Origin: Candidatus Atribacter alterifermentans
GTDB lineage: Bacteria > Atribacterota > Atribacteria > Atribacterales > Atribacteraceae
DNA length: 37,212 bases
Reading direction: 5' to 3'
Assembly: GCA_012517635.1 (NCBI GenBank)
Contig: JAAYUP010000058.1
Location: forward strand, 1 to 37,212
The position numbers and the translations under genes were made by a program. The notes under the pieces are model-generated. The model was not told where the DNA came from, did no database searches, and was given only the letters and a program-made list of their open reading frames with translations. Within the stretch, counting starts at the first letter, position 1. The number at the start of each line of letters is the position of its first letter. Positions 22,053 through 30,167 of the stretch are shown here, piece by piece.

Positions 22053-23189
22053 ATGAATACCTCAGAAAGATATCGAGAGAGAAATTTTCGTTCAGAAAAA
22101 CGCATCAGAGAAGCGTTTCAATTTAAAAACCAGGAGTCACCTTATATTATTTACGACGTAAACTATTGGTTATTTGGCGCTTTACAGGAGGAAATTCCTG
22201 AAGGATATTGTAGCGAAGATCCTTCAATTATGACCAATTACCAAGCTCAAAAAATCGAAATCCATATGCGGGAATATCAAGATGTTTACATTCCTTTTTT
22301 AATGCCTTGGTTTGGAACCGGCGTTCTTGCTTCAGGATTTGGTATAGATGTTAAATTCATGGACAAAATGGATCCAGCTGTTGATTTGCCAACCATTCAA
22401 GACGTTCAGCAAATTCGAGATTTAAAAAAGCCGGATCCTTTGAAAGATGGGCTCATGCCTCGGGTTCTCAATACAATCCGATACATGCGAGAAAACACTG
22501 ATTTTCCTGTAGGGGTTACCGATTGCCAGGGGCCACTGACGACCGCTTTGCAGATTATCGGATACGATAAAATGATTTATTGGATGCATGATCATCCGGA
22601 GATGATTCATGATTTGATGCAACTGGTTACTGACTCTTTGATTGAATGGATTCGTGTTCAAAAAGAGATTGCTGGTCAAAGCCGGGACGATGATGCCTAT
22701 GTATTAGGTGTAAAAATCCCTGGAGGCATTGGAGGAGTTTGGATTTCTGATGACGATTCGGTTATTTTTGGAAAAGATCTTTATCGGGAATTTGTAGTTC
22801 CTTATAATAGTCAGGTTCTTGAAGCTTTTGGGGGAGGAGTTATTCATTTTTGTGGCTGTGCAAATCAACATATTGAAAACTTTCTTTCAACCCGTGGGTT
22901 GAAAGCTATTCATAACCTCAACTTAGATCATCTTGATGAAGCTGCTCGCCTTCGTCACGCGCTTGCCGAAAAAAAACTGGTTTATATGGTCGGAGATTTT
23001 AATCTTGAGGATAATCGAATTGATCATTATTACCAACAATTATTTCAAAAAATGGGCTCACAAGGGCTCATAGTGATTTCATATATTGCTCCGGCTCTAT
23101 CTCTCCAAGAGGGTCAATATATAGATACTCGCCGTGACCCCGGTATTGGGAAGCGGATTGAACAATCTATTCAAAAATACAATCATTGA
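22053..23189 (+). CDS. URO-D-family protein linked to sugar ABC operon
   Basis: A 378-residue member of the uroporphyrinogen decarboxylase superfamily, only distantly similar to the gene at 16945. It keeps the zinc-type HxCG motif (HFCG, H265 and C267) and a typical KDLYREFVVPYNSQVLEAFGGG lead-in. The N-terminus (RSEKRIREAFQFKNQESPYIIYD) matches the non-heme branch. It lies between the permease and a PfkB kinase on the same strand, with an AAGGAG ribosome site. Operon position suggests action on the imported compound or on its methylated form. Demethylation by analogy with MtaA/CmuA is inference, and no corrinoid protein is seen here. Confidence 0.83.
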   Translation: MNTSERYRERNFRSEKRIREAFQFKNQESPYIIYDVNYWLFGALQEEIPEGYCSEDPSIMTNYQAQKIEIHMREYQDVYIPFLMPWFGTGVLASGFGIDVKFMDKMDPAVDLPTIQDVQQIRDLKKPDPLKDGLMPRVLNTIRYMRENTDFPVGVTDCQGPLTTALQIIGYDKMIYWMHDHPEMIHDLMQLVTDSLIEWIRVQKEIAGQSRDDDAYVLGVKIPGGIGGVWISDDDSVIFGKDLYREFVVPYNSQVLEAFGGGVIHFCGCANQHIENFLSTRGLKAIHNLNLDHLDEAARLRHALAEKKLVYMVGDFNLEDNRIDHYYQQLFQKMGSQGLIVISYIAPALSLQEGQYIDTRRDPGIGKRIEQSIQKYNH

Positions 23190-23269
23190 AAATAAAATTG
23201 AGTTATCAATTCTAAGGAAAAATATATTTAGAAGAAAAAATTGCATTGTTTAATTGAAGGAGAGTAAAA

Positions 23270-24187
23270 ATGCCGCAATTTGATGTTGTAGGAGTTGGGC
23301 ATGTCGCCCTTGATAATTTAGGAATTGTTGAAGCCTATCCCCAACTTGATCAACGGATTCGTCTAAAAGATTTTCTACGTCAGGGTGGTGGGGAAGTAGC
23401 TACTGCTCTGGTAACATTGGCTCGTTTAGGTGCAAAAGTTTCTTTTATTGGGAAAGTGGGTGATGATGAGGCAGGGGAATTTCTCTCTAAGGAGTTTCTT
23501 CAAGAAGGAGTAGATATTAGCCATCTGGTTAAGGAAAAGGGAAAAATAAGCCTGACCGCCTTTTGTATCATTGATCAAAAAAGTGGGAAAAGAACTATTT
23601 TTTGGTATAAAAATCTAACTCCCTTAAGGCTTGATGAAATCGATCCCGATTTTCTTTGTCAGGGGAAAATACTTCATTTAGATGCCCATGAACCGGAAAC
23701 TGCTTATGATGTCGCTCGATACTTTCGTGAACATACTGAAGGAAGAAGGATTGTTTTGGATATCGATGACTGGGATGAACCAAGAAAAAAGATAGTGGCT
23801 TTAACTGATGTTTTAATAGGATCGGAAACTTTTGCTAAAAATTTTCATCCCACTAATCCAAATATCGCCTTAGAAGAGGTGGCTACTTTCGGTCCACAAA
23901 TTGTAATTTTAACTCAGGGAGAAAAAGGTTGTATGGGAAAGGTCGGCAAAGAAATCTTTCAAATCCCTGGATACCAAGTTGATATAATTGATACAACCGG
24001 ATGTGGCGATGTTTTTCACGGCGCTTTTGTATTCGGTCTTTTGAAAGAATGGGATATTCTTTATACAGCTCGTTTTGCGAATGCCGTTGCTGCCCTAAAG
24101 TGTACTCAATTAGGAGGGCGTACGGGAATTCCCAATTTGGCACAAGTTCAGGAATTTATAGAAAAATATAAAAATTCAAAAAAATAA
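23270..24187 (+). CDS. PfkB-family carbohydrate kinase
   Basis: A 305-residue ribokinase-fold kinase that phosphorylates a sugar or nucleoside using ATP. Motif 1 is seen as RQGGGEVATALVTLARLGAKVSFIGKVGDDEAGEF (about 38-72), and motif 2 as DTTGCGDVFHGAFVFGL (about 242-258), whose DTxGxGD carries the anion hole and catalytic Asp. The residues before motif 2 (IVILTQGEKG) fit the nucleotide site. AAGGAGAG precedes the ATG. It is the last gene of sugar operon 1 and probably traps the imported sugar inside the cell; substrate is unknown. Confidence 0.92.
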   Translation: MPQFDVVGVGHVALDNLGIVEAYPQLDQRIRLKDFLRQGGGEVATALVTLARLGAKVSFIGKVGDDEAGEFLSKEFLQEGVDISHLVKEKGKISLTAFCIIDQKSGKRTIFWYKNLTPLRLDEIDPDFLCQGKILHLDAHEPETAYDVARYFREHTEGRRIVLDIDDWDEPRKKIVALTDVLIGSETFAKNFHPTNPNIALEEVATFGPQIVILTQGEKGCMGKVGKEIFQIPGYQVDIIDTTGCGDVFHGAFVFGLLKEWDILYTARFANAVAALKCTQLGGRTGIPNLAQVQEFIEKYKNSKK

Positions 24188-24217
24188 CTTAATTGAGAGA
24201 TTAAAAAATCTTTTTGA

Positions 24218-24252
24218 AAAATAACAACCATACCTTAAAAAGCGGTTATTTT
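24218..24252. terminator. Possible bidirectional terminator between the converging sugar operons
   Basis: AAAATAAC (24218-24225) pairs with GTTATTTT (24245-24252) around a 19-nt loop, between the converging genes and overlapping the last codons of the minus-strand fragment. The stem is AT-rich, so strength is uncertain. Confidence 0.4.
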
Positions 24253-24518
24253 ATGATTAATGGTTTAAGAAATTCAACGGCCTTTTCACAACCATCTTCC
24301 CCTGACATCACCGGATCTTCGTGTTCAAAAGAGAGAACATAATTATACCCAACACTTAATAAGGCACTCATAACCTTTTTCCACTTTACCTCACCCCAAC
24401 CAGGATCACGAAAGCGAAAACCATGACCGGTCTTATCTAAGAGCCGGTGAGGATAACTCCTGAACATCGGGCTTCGTCTTCCTTTATTTCCGTATCTTTG
24501 GCATAATTCTGTCACCAT
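24246..24518 (-). pseudogene. Truncated sugar phosphate isomerase/epimerase (C-terminal fragment)
   Basis: A 90-codon frame matching only the last third of a xylose-isomerase-like TIM barrel. The segment GHGFRFRDPGWGEVKWKKVMSALLSVGYNYVLSFEHEDP, followed by EKAVEFLKPLI, is the classic C-terminal end, with the final metal-ligand Glu in SFEHED. Full-length relatives have about 260-340 residues, so the N-terminal two thirds, including the other metal ligands, are missing. Its ATG overlaps the 3' end of the permease gene by 7 bp, and the fragment could still be translated. I read it as the remnant of an isomerase that once completed sugar operon 2, cut by deletion. A functional small protein is unlikely. 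Confidence 0.75.
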
Positions 24519-25498
24519 CTTTTTCTCCTTCCAGTATAGGCGATCACCAATATTAAAAGGAGCAAGCCAAAAGTAATCTGTCGAACAGCTTCAGTAGTTC
24601 GGAGGGCAACTAAGATGCTGTTAAGGGTGGTAAGAATGATGCAACCAGTTACTGCGCCAATGTAATTTCCATTTCCTCCAGCCAAAGATATTCCTCCAAT
24701 AGCCAGAGAGGCTATAGAGGGCATGGTATAGGTTGCGCCGAGATTGAGGTAAGGAGTCCCAGTATAGCTCAGCAAGAAGAGACCGGCTAAAGCTGCAATA
24801 GCACCACAAATCCCATATACGAAAACTCGGAACCGTTTAACCCGAACTCCACTCAGTTCCGCAGTCAAACTATTGGATCCAACCCCATAAAGGAGAATGC
24901 CCCATTTGGTTTTTTTAAGAATAAAAGAGGCAATGATTATTAACAATACCCATAATAGAATCAGATAAGGAATATTAAAAATTTTTCCATTTCCAATCGT
25001 TTCTAATAAGGGCGGAGCATTCCCGGTTGGGAACCCCTTGGTTATGATAAGTGAAGTACCTTCTACAACACTAGCCATAGCTAAAGTCATAATAATCGGA
25101 GGAATTTCAATATATGAGATAGCTAATCCGCTCATTAATCCAAATGCTAAGCCAACTGCGGGTGTAAAAAAGAGTGCTTTAGGAATATTTATATTTTGTC
25201 CGTTGAGGAAAAATGCGGATAAAACTACACCTATTGAGAGAATAGAACCTACCGATAAATCAATGCCTTCATTTCCTGATAAAACGACTAAAGTTTGCCC
25301 TAAAGCGACAATGCCCAAAAAAACCGAAAGCCGAAGAACTGACATCACATGAGAAAAACTAATGAAACCGGGAAGAATAATTTCTCCAAAAACAAATAAA
25401 AGAATGATTGCATAAAAAGATATGGCCAATTGAGAAAACAAAATTTCTTTTAGTATTGTTTTGTCTGATTTCAAAATTAAAGAATTATTGTTGTTCAT
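24512..25498 (-). CDS. Sugar ABC transporter permease 2 of operon 2
   Basis: A 328-residue RbsC-like inner-membrane permease with about eight to ten hydrophobic helices. Family segments are LVVLSGNEGIDLSVGSILSIG, YIEIPPIIMTLAMASVVEG, GSNSLTAELSGVRVKRFRVFVYGICGAIAAL and IASLAIGGISLAGGNGNYIGAVTGCIIL. It is a clear paralogue of the gene at 25517-26488, and the pair probably forms a heterodimeric channel. It starts 18 bp after the other permease stops. The 3' end overlaps the isomerase remnant by 7 bp, placing that remnant in the same transcript. Confidence 0.92.
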   Translation of the reverse strand: MNNNNSLILKSDKTILKEILFSQLAISFYAIILLFVFGEIILPGFISFSHVMSVLRLSVFLGIVALGQTLVVLSGNEGIDLSVGSILSIGVVLSAFFLNGQNINIPKALFFTPAVGLAFGLMSGLAISYIEIPPIIMTLAMASVVEGTSLIITKGFPTGNAPPLLETIGNGKIFNIPYLILLWVLLIIIASFILKKTKWGILLYGVGSNSLTAELSGVRVKRFRVFVYGICGAIAALAGLFLLSYTGTPYLNLGATYTMPSIASLAIGGISLAGGNGNYIGAVTGCIILTTLNSILVALRTTEAVRQITFGLLLLILVIAYTGRRKRW

Positions 25499-25516
25499 TG
25501 TTAACCTGCCCTGGTT

Positions 25517-26479
25517 TTAAAGTGAACGGGTTTTCAGATATTTTGGAATAGCTCCTACCGCAAGGGAGAAAATAATTATAATTCCTTTCATAAATTCTTG
25601 ATAAAAAGAGGTTATATTCGCAAAATAAAGAACATTAATGAGAAGTCCAAGAATCAATCCACCCATAATTGGTCCAACAATACTCCCTTTTCCACCGGAG
25701 AATGAGAGGCCTCCAATAATGGAAGCAGCAACAGAGTTTAGGCTAAAACTAAGGCCACTACGAGCATCCCCGGTGGCAGTTTGAGCAACCACACAAATAG
25801 ATGCTAAAGCGATAAAAATACCACTTAACAAAAAAACCTTAATTTTTGTAAGGAATACGTTGACACCGTTGGCATAGGCAGCTTCTTCGTTCCCTCCCAC
25901 GGCATAAATATGTTTATAAAATCTGGTTTTACTCATGAAAAAGAGGAAGCAAAAAGCTCCGATAAGAAAAAGAAGAACCACTGGAAAACCTGGGAAGAGG
26001 TCGCTTCGATACATTTTACTAAAATGACTTGGTATATAACCTCCGGGCGTTGGCATAAAAAAGAGAGCAATTCCAAACCAAAGCACTGAGGTCGCATAAG
26101 TGGTTAGAAGAGGAGGAGGACCGAAATAACTAATGATAAAACCATTAATAAAGCACATTAAAAGCGCCAATCCTGACCCGATAAGCACGACGATGAACAT
26201 ACTGAATAATGAATCACCCATAAGAGATGCCATGAGCACAGTTATCAAAGATATAGTAGCACCTAAAGAAAGATCAACACAGCCGACTAAAATGACTAAT
26301 CCTTGAGCAACAGCAGTTAAAATGAGAGGAGCAAAGGTAAGCAAATTTGATTTAAAAGCTCGATAAGTAAAGAAGTTGTGTTGAAGGAAAGCATTAAGAA
26401 TAATAATGGCAATTAAAATGAGGAAGCTTGGGAAAGAAGGATTTTGGTATATAACTTTCCATTTTAGTCGATTTTTCAT
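25517..26479 (-). CDS. Sugar ABC transporter permease 1 of operon 2
   Basis: A 320-residue RbsC-like permease. It carries GLVILVGCVDLSLGATISLI, the substrate-channel segment FGPPPLLTTYATSVLWFG, the coupling loop GGNEEAAYANGVNVFLTKIKVFLLSG and AASIIGGLSFSGGKGSIVGPIMGG. I use ATG at 26479; a TTG at 26488 is an alternative that adds three residues, and the ribosome site (GGG about 13 bp before the ATG) does not decide clearly. It lies between the ATPase and the second permease. Paired permeases are common when the solute needs an asymmetric channel. Confidence 0.9.
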   Translation of the reverse strand: MKNRLKWKVIYQNPSFPSFLILIAIIILNAFLQHNFFTYRAFKSNLLTFAPLILTAVAQGLVILVGCVDLSLGATISLITVLMASLMGDSLFSMFIVVLIGSGLALLMCFINGFIISYFGPPPLLTTYATSVLWFGIALFFMPTPGGYIPSHFSKMYRSDLFPGFPVVLLFLIGAFCFLFFMSKTRFYKHIYAVGGNEEAAYANGVNVFLTKIKVFLLSGIFIALASICVVAQTATGDARSGLSFSLNSVAASIIGGLSFSGGKGSIVGPIMGGLILGLLINVLYFANITSFYQEFMKGIIIIFSLAVGAIPKYLKTRSL

Positions 26480-26519
26480 TTGTACCAACTACCCTATAAT
26501 AAATTTCTTTTTTATTGAG

Positions 26520-28034
26520 TTATTGTACTCGTAGCGAACAAGCAATTAAATTTTCTTCGCAGATTCCATCACCACAAATTTCTTCAACAATTTGTCCTTC
26601 AAAAACTATTAAAACACGATCACAATTCGCAATTAGTTCTTCATTATCACTGGCATAAAGCAAGACTGAAACACCTTGATTGGATAAATCTGCAATTATT
26701 TTATAAAGATTTCTTCTGGTTTCGATATCAACTCCCTTAGTTGGATCATTTAGTAATAAAATTTTAGGAGAAAGAGATAACCATTTGCCGACGACAACTT
26801 TTTGTTGGTTCCCACCACTGAGATGAGAGGTTAATTTTCTTGGGTCGGGAGGTATGAGTGATATCGTTTGGATTGCTGTCGAGACTGTTTGATACAGATC
26901 TTTTAAGGGGAGAAGGAACCTTTGCTTTTTCAGTGCAACCTGAGGATAAATAAGATTGGTGAAAACATTATGATTAAGAAAAAGTCCTTCTTTTTGACGG
27001 TCACCTGGTACTAAAAAAATTCCACGCTCGATTGCTTGACTAGGGTTTTTGATGAACACTTCTTGATTGTTCATTTTAATTTTCCCAGAGGTTTTTTTCA
27101 GATAGCCAGATAGGATGAGAAGGATTTCTTCTTGACCTTGACCATTCAAACCCCCTAATCCAACGATTTCTCCTTCTCGAATTTTGAAAGAAACATGATG
27201 GAGTTTTTCTTTTTTTGAAAGATTATCCACTTCTAAAACAATTTGATGACTTTCAAAGCTTCGATAAGGCCGTTTTTCGTGGATGTTTTTTTCTTTTTCA
27301 TTTTCTTTTTTCCCAGTAATAAGTGGAATGATCAGCTTTTCATCTCTTGGTTGCTGAAGGAAATCAACTTCTCCAACGGTTTTTCCATTGCGGAACACAA
27401 CGATCCGATCGCAGATTTTGGTTATTTCCCAAATTCGATGAGAAATAAAGATTACCGATACTCGGTCTTTCCTTAATTGATTTAATTTTTCAAATAATAT
27501 TTCAACTTGTTTGAAACCCAAAGAAGCAGTTGGCTCGTCAAGAATTAAAATTTTTGGATGACGGGAAAAGGCTTTAACGATTTCTAAGAGTTGCTTTTCT
27601 GAGGGGGCCAATTGGGATACTTTATCATATGGTGAAATATTGACCTTCAGTTCCTGAAGAGCTTTAATTGCTTTATTGAGAGCTTCTTCTTTTTTAAGAA
27701 TTCCTAAGGAGGTTGTGGACTCTCTTCCCAAATTGATATTTTCCCAAACCGTCATTTCCGGTATCAGACTGAGATTCTGATGAACCATCGAGATCTCAAG
27801 TCTTTCGGCTTCAAGGCGTGATTTTAAATGAATTAGGGACCCATAAAGGTAGAGCTGACCAGAATCAGGATGGATGAGGCCACTGATTATTCGTGCAAAG
27901 GTCGTTTTACCAGAACCGTTCGCTCCAACAAGGCCACAAATTTCTCCTTGGTTAAGAGTAAAATTAGCATCAGAGAGAGCGACTACCCCATCAAAACTTT
28001 TTTTTAGGTTTTTTGCTTCAAGAATGAACGACAT
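26520..28034 (-). CDS. Sugar ABC transporter ATP-binding protein of operon 2 (two ATPase domains)
   Basis: A 504-residue double-domain ATPase of the RbsA/MglA family. Domain 1 has Walker A GANGSGKTT (37-45), signature LAPSEKQ and Walker B LILDEPTASL. Domain 2 has a degenerate P-loop (GLNGQGQEEI), an intact LSGGNQQK and a Walker B reading LLLNDPTKGVD, where the usual Asp-Glu is Asn-Asp. Loss of the catalytic Glu in domain 2 suggests that only domain 1 hydrolyses ATP. A Lys/Glu-rich linker (KKENEKEKNIHEKR) joins the domains. The start ATG 28034 follows the intercistronic hairpin. It is transcribed after the binding-protein gene. Confidence 0.93.
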   Translation of the reverse strand: MSFILEAKNLKKSFDGVVALSDANFTLNQGEICGLVGANGSGKTTFARIISGLIHPDSGQLYLYGSLIHLKSRLEAERLEISMVHQNLSLIPEMTVWENINLGRESTTSLGILKKEEALNKAIKALQELKVNISPYDKVSQLAPSEKQLLEIVKAFSRHPKILILDEPTASLGFKQVEILFEKLNQLRKDRVSVIFISHRIWEITKICDRIVVFRNGKTVGEVDFLQQPRDEKLIIPLITGKKENEKEKNIHEKRPYRSFESHQIVLEVDNLSKKEKLHHVSFKIREGEIVGLGGLNGQGQEEILLILSGYLKKTSGKIKMNNQEVFIKNPSQAIERGIFLVPGDRQKEGLFLNHNVFTNLIYPQVALKKQRFLLPLKDLYQTVSTAIQTISLIPPDPRKLTSHLSGGNQQKVVVGKWLSLSPKILLLNDPTKGVDIETRRNLYKIIADLSNQGVSVLLYASDNEELIANCDRVLIVFEGQIVEEICGDGICEENLIACSLRVQ

Positions 28035-28049
28035 GAATTGAATCCAGTA

Positions 28050-28088
28050 TTTAAGTTCAGGGCTGGTTATACCAGCCCTGAACTTAAA
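28050..28088 (-). terminator. Long intercistronic hairpin between binding protein and ATPase genes, operon 2
   Basis: A perfect 17-bp stem whose inner arms are TTCAGGGCTGG and CCAGCCCTGAA, with a 5-nt loop. In the transcribed (minus) direction no T-run follows, so it fits mRNA 3'-end protection better than termination. Its position matches the hairpin of operon 1. Confidence 0.75.
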
Positions 28089-28101
28089 ATTTTATATTTT
28101 G

Positions 28102-29148
28102 TTATTCGAAGAGAGCGTCAAGTTCTTCTTGGGTATACCAGGAATTCACGTAATAGGAATCAGCCCAGTCTTTATATTGTTCATAAATTTCATCAATATT
28201 ATTATTATCAACAATGAGATTGGGTTTCATGTAAATAATGTGACCATTGACTAAGACTTCATCTTTCAGCTTTTTCCCTTGTAAAAGTCGCAAACCAATG
28301 CCGAGGGCATTGTTAACATAACCTGGAGGATTTACGATTCCAACTGTATCAAAACCAGTGGAGTCTTTCATTTCTTTCCATTTTTTAATAAAAGCTATTT
28401 GGGTTTCACCAGTGATCACTGGAATTTCTCTTCCGGCGGCTTCAAAGGCTCGAATAATCCCCAAAGACATTCCATCTTGGGTTAGAACTCCATCTATTTG
28501 AGGGAAAGATGCCAAAAGGTCGCTCATTACTTGTTGGGCAGCTGCTTGATCCCAGTTTCCATTTGCCTTCGCTAAGACTTTAATATCAGGATATTTGGCC
28601 AATACCTTTTCGGCGGATAAGTCTCTTTCGATGTTTCCGGGCTGATCGGCAATTCCACTGATATATACTATATTTCCTTTTCCACCAAGCTTTTCACAAA
28701 ACCATTCAGTTAGAGGGGCCATCCACCAATCTTGATTCATAAAAACATCAAGAACTTTTTCATTATCAATTGGCATGTCATATACAACAACTGTGATCCC
28801 TGCTTCTTGAGCTTCTTCCATGACTGGATTTAGGGCTGTTGAAGAATTCGGGTTAATGAGTAACAAGTCAACATCGGAAGAAATAAGATTACGAATTTGG
28901 GCAATCTGGGTATTAACATCGGGACCGGCATTTTGGATGATCAGCTTGTCAACCAACCCTTGTTCTTTGTAAAACTCGAATTCCTGTTGAACGCTTTCAA
29001 TCATCTGTACACGCCAGCTATGGGTAAAGGGGCCATTACTCAAACCGACCGTGTATGGGGGTCCTCCTTCCTGAGCAAACACTCCGAAAGCAAAGGATAG
29101 AACAAAAATCAGAGGAATAAATAACCATATTTTTCTTTTTTTTATCAT
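28102..29148 (-). CDS. Sugar ABC transporter periplasmic substrate-binding protein of operon 2
   Basis: A 348-residue type-I periplasmic binding protein. Residues 1-25 form a Sec signal peptide (charged MIKKRK, hydrophobic core, VFA before QE). The mature domain shows YTVGLSNGPFTHSWRVQMIESVQQEFE, typical of binding proteins for larger or aromatic sugars, then DLLLINPNSSTALNPVMEEAQEAGITVVVYDMP and GVLTQDGMSLGIIRAFEAAGR. I use ATG 29148, behind GGGAGGGAG; a longer in-frame GTG or TTG would overlap that site. Operon order is binding protein, ATPase, two permeases and an isomerase remnant. Confidence 0.92.
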   Translation of the reverse strand: MIKKRKIWLFIPLIFVLSFAFGVFAQEGGPPYTVGLSNGPFTHSWRVQMIESVQQEFEFYKEQGLVDKLIIQNAGPDVNTQIAQIRNLISSDVDLLLINPNSSTALNPVMEEAQEAGITVVVYDMPIDNEKVLDVFMNQDWWMAPLTEWFCEKLGGKGNIVYISGIADQPGNIERDLSAEKVLAKYPDIKVLAKANGNWDQAAAQQVMSDLLASFPQIDGVLTQDGMSLGIIRAFEAAGREIPVITGETQIAFIKKWKEMKDSTGFDTVGIVNPPGYVNNALGIGLRLLQGKKLKDEVLVNGHIIYMKPNLIVDNNNIDEIYEQYKDWADSYYVNSWYTQEELDALFE

Positions 29149-29253
29149 GTTTCTCCCTCCCAAAAAAACTTACTTATAATTTCCCAAGAAGTCTAATATT
29201 TAGGATGCTTATTTTTTGTAGAATATCACCTCCTCAAATTTTGACAGCAATTC

Positions 29254-29281
29254 ATTTTAAGTCTTGTGTTCAAAGGGTAAA
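29254..29281 (-). promoter_or_regulatory. Candidate promoter for sugar operon 2
   Basis: On the minus strand TTTACC (29281-29276) and TAAAAT (29259-29254) are spaced 16 bp apart. The predicted leader of about 100 nt contains a perfect GAGGAGGTGAT (29235-29225) that serves no visible gene. Confidence 0.4.
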
Positions 29282-29789
29282 AATCAACTCATATTTTTCG
29301 TTTATAAAGGTTTTAGAAAAAAAAGAAGAGTGATAGCATAAATGAGTCACATTTATTACCCCGCTTATCAAAAGATAAAGAATTACTTTATTTTACCCTT
29401 GAATCATTTATATTATAGAAAGAATTGTGAGTCAATATGTGATAATTATAACATTTATAAGAAAATATACTATTTAAAAAAATTTACCTAAAGATTATAA
29501 CCGTTTTTAGTGAGAAAGTATTTTAAATGATGTGTAAGGAATCCTAATTTGAAGTTGAAGAAAAAGCCCTTTTTCTTCCAAAAAAGACTAAATAATTTCT
29601 TTTGTTCTGAGATACTCATAAATTTTCAATATAAAATTCTTATTTTAATCGGAATAATTCATAATTATTTGAAAATTCCTTTTTGAGTTTCTTTTTTAAT
29701 TATGATGTGATTCCAATCTCAAAGTCATTTATTTTTAAAGCGAAAAGAAACATCATTTAAAAAATATCGATAGAGATAGTAAACCTTAG

Positions 29790-29817
29790 TTGCGAGTGAA
29801 AAACATTTTGATACAAT
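29790..29817 (+). promoter_or_regulatory. Candidate promoter for the membrane protein / CoA-disulfide reductase operon
   Basis: TTGCGA (29790-29795) and TACAAT (29812-29817) are spaced 16 bp apart, and the -10 is extended by TG at 29809-29810. The start codon is 30 bp further on. Confidence 0.5.
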
Positions 29818-29846
29818 AAAAAAAAGGAAATTGAGGAGGGGTTCCA

Positions 29847-30122
29847 ATGGGTACTTTTTTAAAAATTGTTGGAATTATAGCCCTAGTATTTGGAATTATT
29901 ATTATTGTTTTCACGTTATTTGGAATGAGCAGATTTTTAAGTTTTCTCACTGCGTCCAACCTGCCTAATGAATCATCTACAATGATGCCTGGGACGAGTT
30001 GGAAAATAGCTGAAAATATTCATGGAGCTATTGGTGGATTAGTAATCATTATTGGTGGTGTGGCTCTTTACTGCTTGGGTGCTATTTATAACAATGTAAT
30101 GGATATGAAAACACGTTCATAA
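29847..30122 (+). CDS. Small two-helix membrane protein, unknown function
   Basis: A 91-residue protein I do not recognise. It has two hydrophobic helices (about residues 5-27 and 60-84) joined by a polar segment with an SNLPNESSTMMPGTSWKIAE sequence, and a short basic tail. GAGGAGGGG before the ATG is a strong ribosome site. It precedes the CoA-disulfide reductase gene by 45 bp on the same strand, so the two are probably co-expressed. It might anchor or assist a redox function, but nothing in the sequence shows that. Confidence 0.75.
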   Translation: MGTFLKIVGIIALVFGIIIIVFTLFGMSRFLSFLTASNLPNESSTMMPGTSWKIAENIHGAIGGLVIIIGGVALYCLGAIYNNVMDMKTRS

Positions 30123-30167
30123 TCGATGTATTTGGTTGACTCAATAAAAAAATAGAGGTGATAAAAA

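Larger units (their letters stand above)
29149..29846. other. Intergenic region between diverging operons
   Basis: 698 bp, strongly AT-rich, without a supportable gene. It holds the ribosome site, leader and promoter of sugar operon 2 on the minus strand at the left end and the promoter of the 29847 gene at the right end. I recognise nothing in the middle 400 bp. Confidence 0.6.
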
